In this document: positions 63,640 through 64,000 of the stretch, piece after piece
How the letters are laid out: each line of letters opens with the position of its first letter
Numbering within the stretch: position 1 is the stretch's first letter
NCBI GenBank assembly: GCA_013396915.1
Contig: VWZL01000729.1
Span: forward strand, 25,626-89,625
Length of the DNA: 64,000 bases
Reading direction: 5' to 3'
DNA from: Stercorarius parasiticus
Taxonomy: Eukaryota > Chordata > Aves > Charadriiformes > Stercorariidae
Made by a program: the position numbers and the translations under genes
The notes under the pieces: model-generated
Databases searched by the model: none
Told to the model about the DNA's origin: nothing
Seen by the model: the letters and a program-made list of their open reading frames with translations, nothing else

Positions 63640-64000
63640 CCACGGACACAAGCCGCGGGCCTGAGGCGCAAGGGGAGGCCCCGGGCCTGGCAGGGCCCCG
63701 CAGGCCTCACTGGGCCCCGGGCTGGGCCCTGGCCTCACCTGCTCGGCACCATAGGCCGTGGCGAACTGGACGAACTCCTCCACCCGCACGAAGCCGTCAC
63801 CATCCCGGTCCAGGGCGTCGAAGACAGGGCGGAGGCGCGGCTCCTCCTCCTCCTCCTCCTCCTCACGGCGGGCCGGGGGCTCGGCGAGGCCCTCCGCGGC
63901 CGGGCAGCCCCCCTCCTCCAGCGGGGACCACGGCGGCGGCCCCAGGGCGGGCTCGGCAGCCTCAGGTGCCCAGAGACCCGGCTCCAGCTCCGGCTCCGGC
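63640..64000 (-). promoter_or_regulatory. CpG-rich region around the first coding exon
   Basis: The right end of the window is very GC-rich and dense in CG dinucleotides, unlike the introns. It covers the first visible exon, its donor and about 100 bases of intron, and continues beyond the window. This is the usual look of a CpG island at a vertebrate promoter or first exon. No TATA box or transcription start can be placed, because the gene's 5' end is outside the window. Confidence 0.55.
63739..64000 (-). CDS. RAB11FIP3: RAB11FIP3 first visible coding exon (partial): N-terminal region and EF-hand 1
   Basis: RAB11FIP3 links Rab11 (and Arf6) membranes to motors at the recycling endosome and midbody. 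This exon gives 87 open codons on the minus strand; the start codon lies beyond the right edge. Window residues 1-53 are rich in Pro, Glu and Ala and end in a run of eight Glu encoded by eight GAG codons (63841-63864). The conserved stretch PRLRPVFDALDRDGDGFVR follows. The EF-hand loop DRDGDGFVRVEE (residues 64-75) has Asp at positions 1, 3 and 5 and Glu at 12, so it should bind calcium. The exon ends in FVQFATAYGAEQ and the donor CAG|GTGAGG, phase 0. From memory, human FIP3 has almost the same sequence here, whereas the paralogue RAB11FIP4 differs clearly. The upstream low-complexity part is much less conserved. Identification is firm; the true 5' end is not visible. Confidence 0.95.

Larger units (their letters stand above)
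42448..63738 (-). other. RAB11FIP3: RAB11FIP3 intron 1
   Basis: This 21,291-base phase 0 intron holds no other gene that I can support. From low to high coordinates it contains an inverted repeat (42768-42821), a 38-base tandem duplication (43414-43489), paired GATA motifs (44255-44276), one CR1 fragment (about 47588-48262), and a three-copy minisatellite (53730-53827). There is a single N at 54009 and scattered A or T runs (43198, 49913, 52474, 52499, 57115, 57951 and 60749 areas). The stretch 48263-63738 shows no CR1 or LTR. Apart from these I see nothing specific in 44300-47340, 48263-53700 and 57600-63640. Confidence 0.9.

Noticed and set aside
1..64000. RAB11FIP4 as the gene identity
   Set aside because: The EF-hand exon PRLRPVFDALDRDGDGF, the DPSGLGVISFED loop and the ACPDEFDDFVT and ANEVTDSAYMG segments fit FIP3. 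As I remember FIP4, it has different EF-hand sequences and lacks these linker blocks.
1..64000. An operon, CRISPR, phage or other prokaryote-type system
   Set aside because: The sequence is intron-rich vertebrate DNA with CR1 elements; no arrays, polycistronic gene sets or ribosome-binding sites are present.

Overview
The window is vertebrate genomic DNA, almost certainly from a bird. It carries one recognisable protein-coding gene, RAB11FIP3 (Rab11 family-interacting protein 3), on the minus strand. The gene is split over five visible exons with consensus splice sites and runs off both ends of the window. The avian assignment rests on seventeen 5'-truncated CR1 LINE fragments (tails ending in ATTCTATG-like sequence, remnants of the CR1 reverse transcriptase) and one solo LTR of avian ERVL type. 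I cannot name the species. Two N gaps and two isolated N bases show that this is a draft assembly.

Layout, in the direction of transcription from high to low coordinates. A CpG-rich first coding exon (63739-64000, 5' end outside the window) encodes a Pro/Glu-rich N-terminal part and a canonical EF-hand. Intron 1 (21.3 kb) has one CR1 in its 3' third and a 15.5 kb CR1-free 5' part. Exon 42354-42447 encodes the second, degenerate EF-hand. Intron 2 (20.5 kb) holds CR1s, the LTR and an N gap. Exon 21778-21869 encodes the acidic linker and ends in a GC rather than GT donor. Intron 3 (15.9 kb) is the most CR1-dense part. Exon 5694-5881 encodes a Ser/Thr/acidic segment. Intron 4 is 3.5 kb. Exon 2031-2204 encodes the segment with the HFEDYGEG motif. 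The next intron runs off the left edge. The coiled-coil and Rab11-binding C-terminus must lie beyond position 1.

The five exons encode about 269 codons in one continuous frame (intron phases 0, 1, 0, 2, 2). RAB11FIP3 is a known effector of Rab11 and Arf6 at the recycling endosome and in cytokinesis. This window covers only its N-terminal, EF-hand and linker half.

No operon, CRISPR array, rRNA or tRNA gene, or new multi-gene system is visible. Points worth a second look are the GC-AG intron, inverted CR1 pairs (one a close hairpin, one nearly identical pair flanking an exon), the CR1-free part of intron 1, paired transcription-factor-like motifs, G-quadruplex tracts and several small tandem repeats. 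Coordinates of repeats and motif counts were read by eye; repeat boundaries are good to about 10-20 bases.
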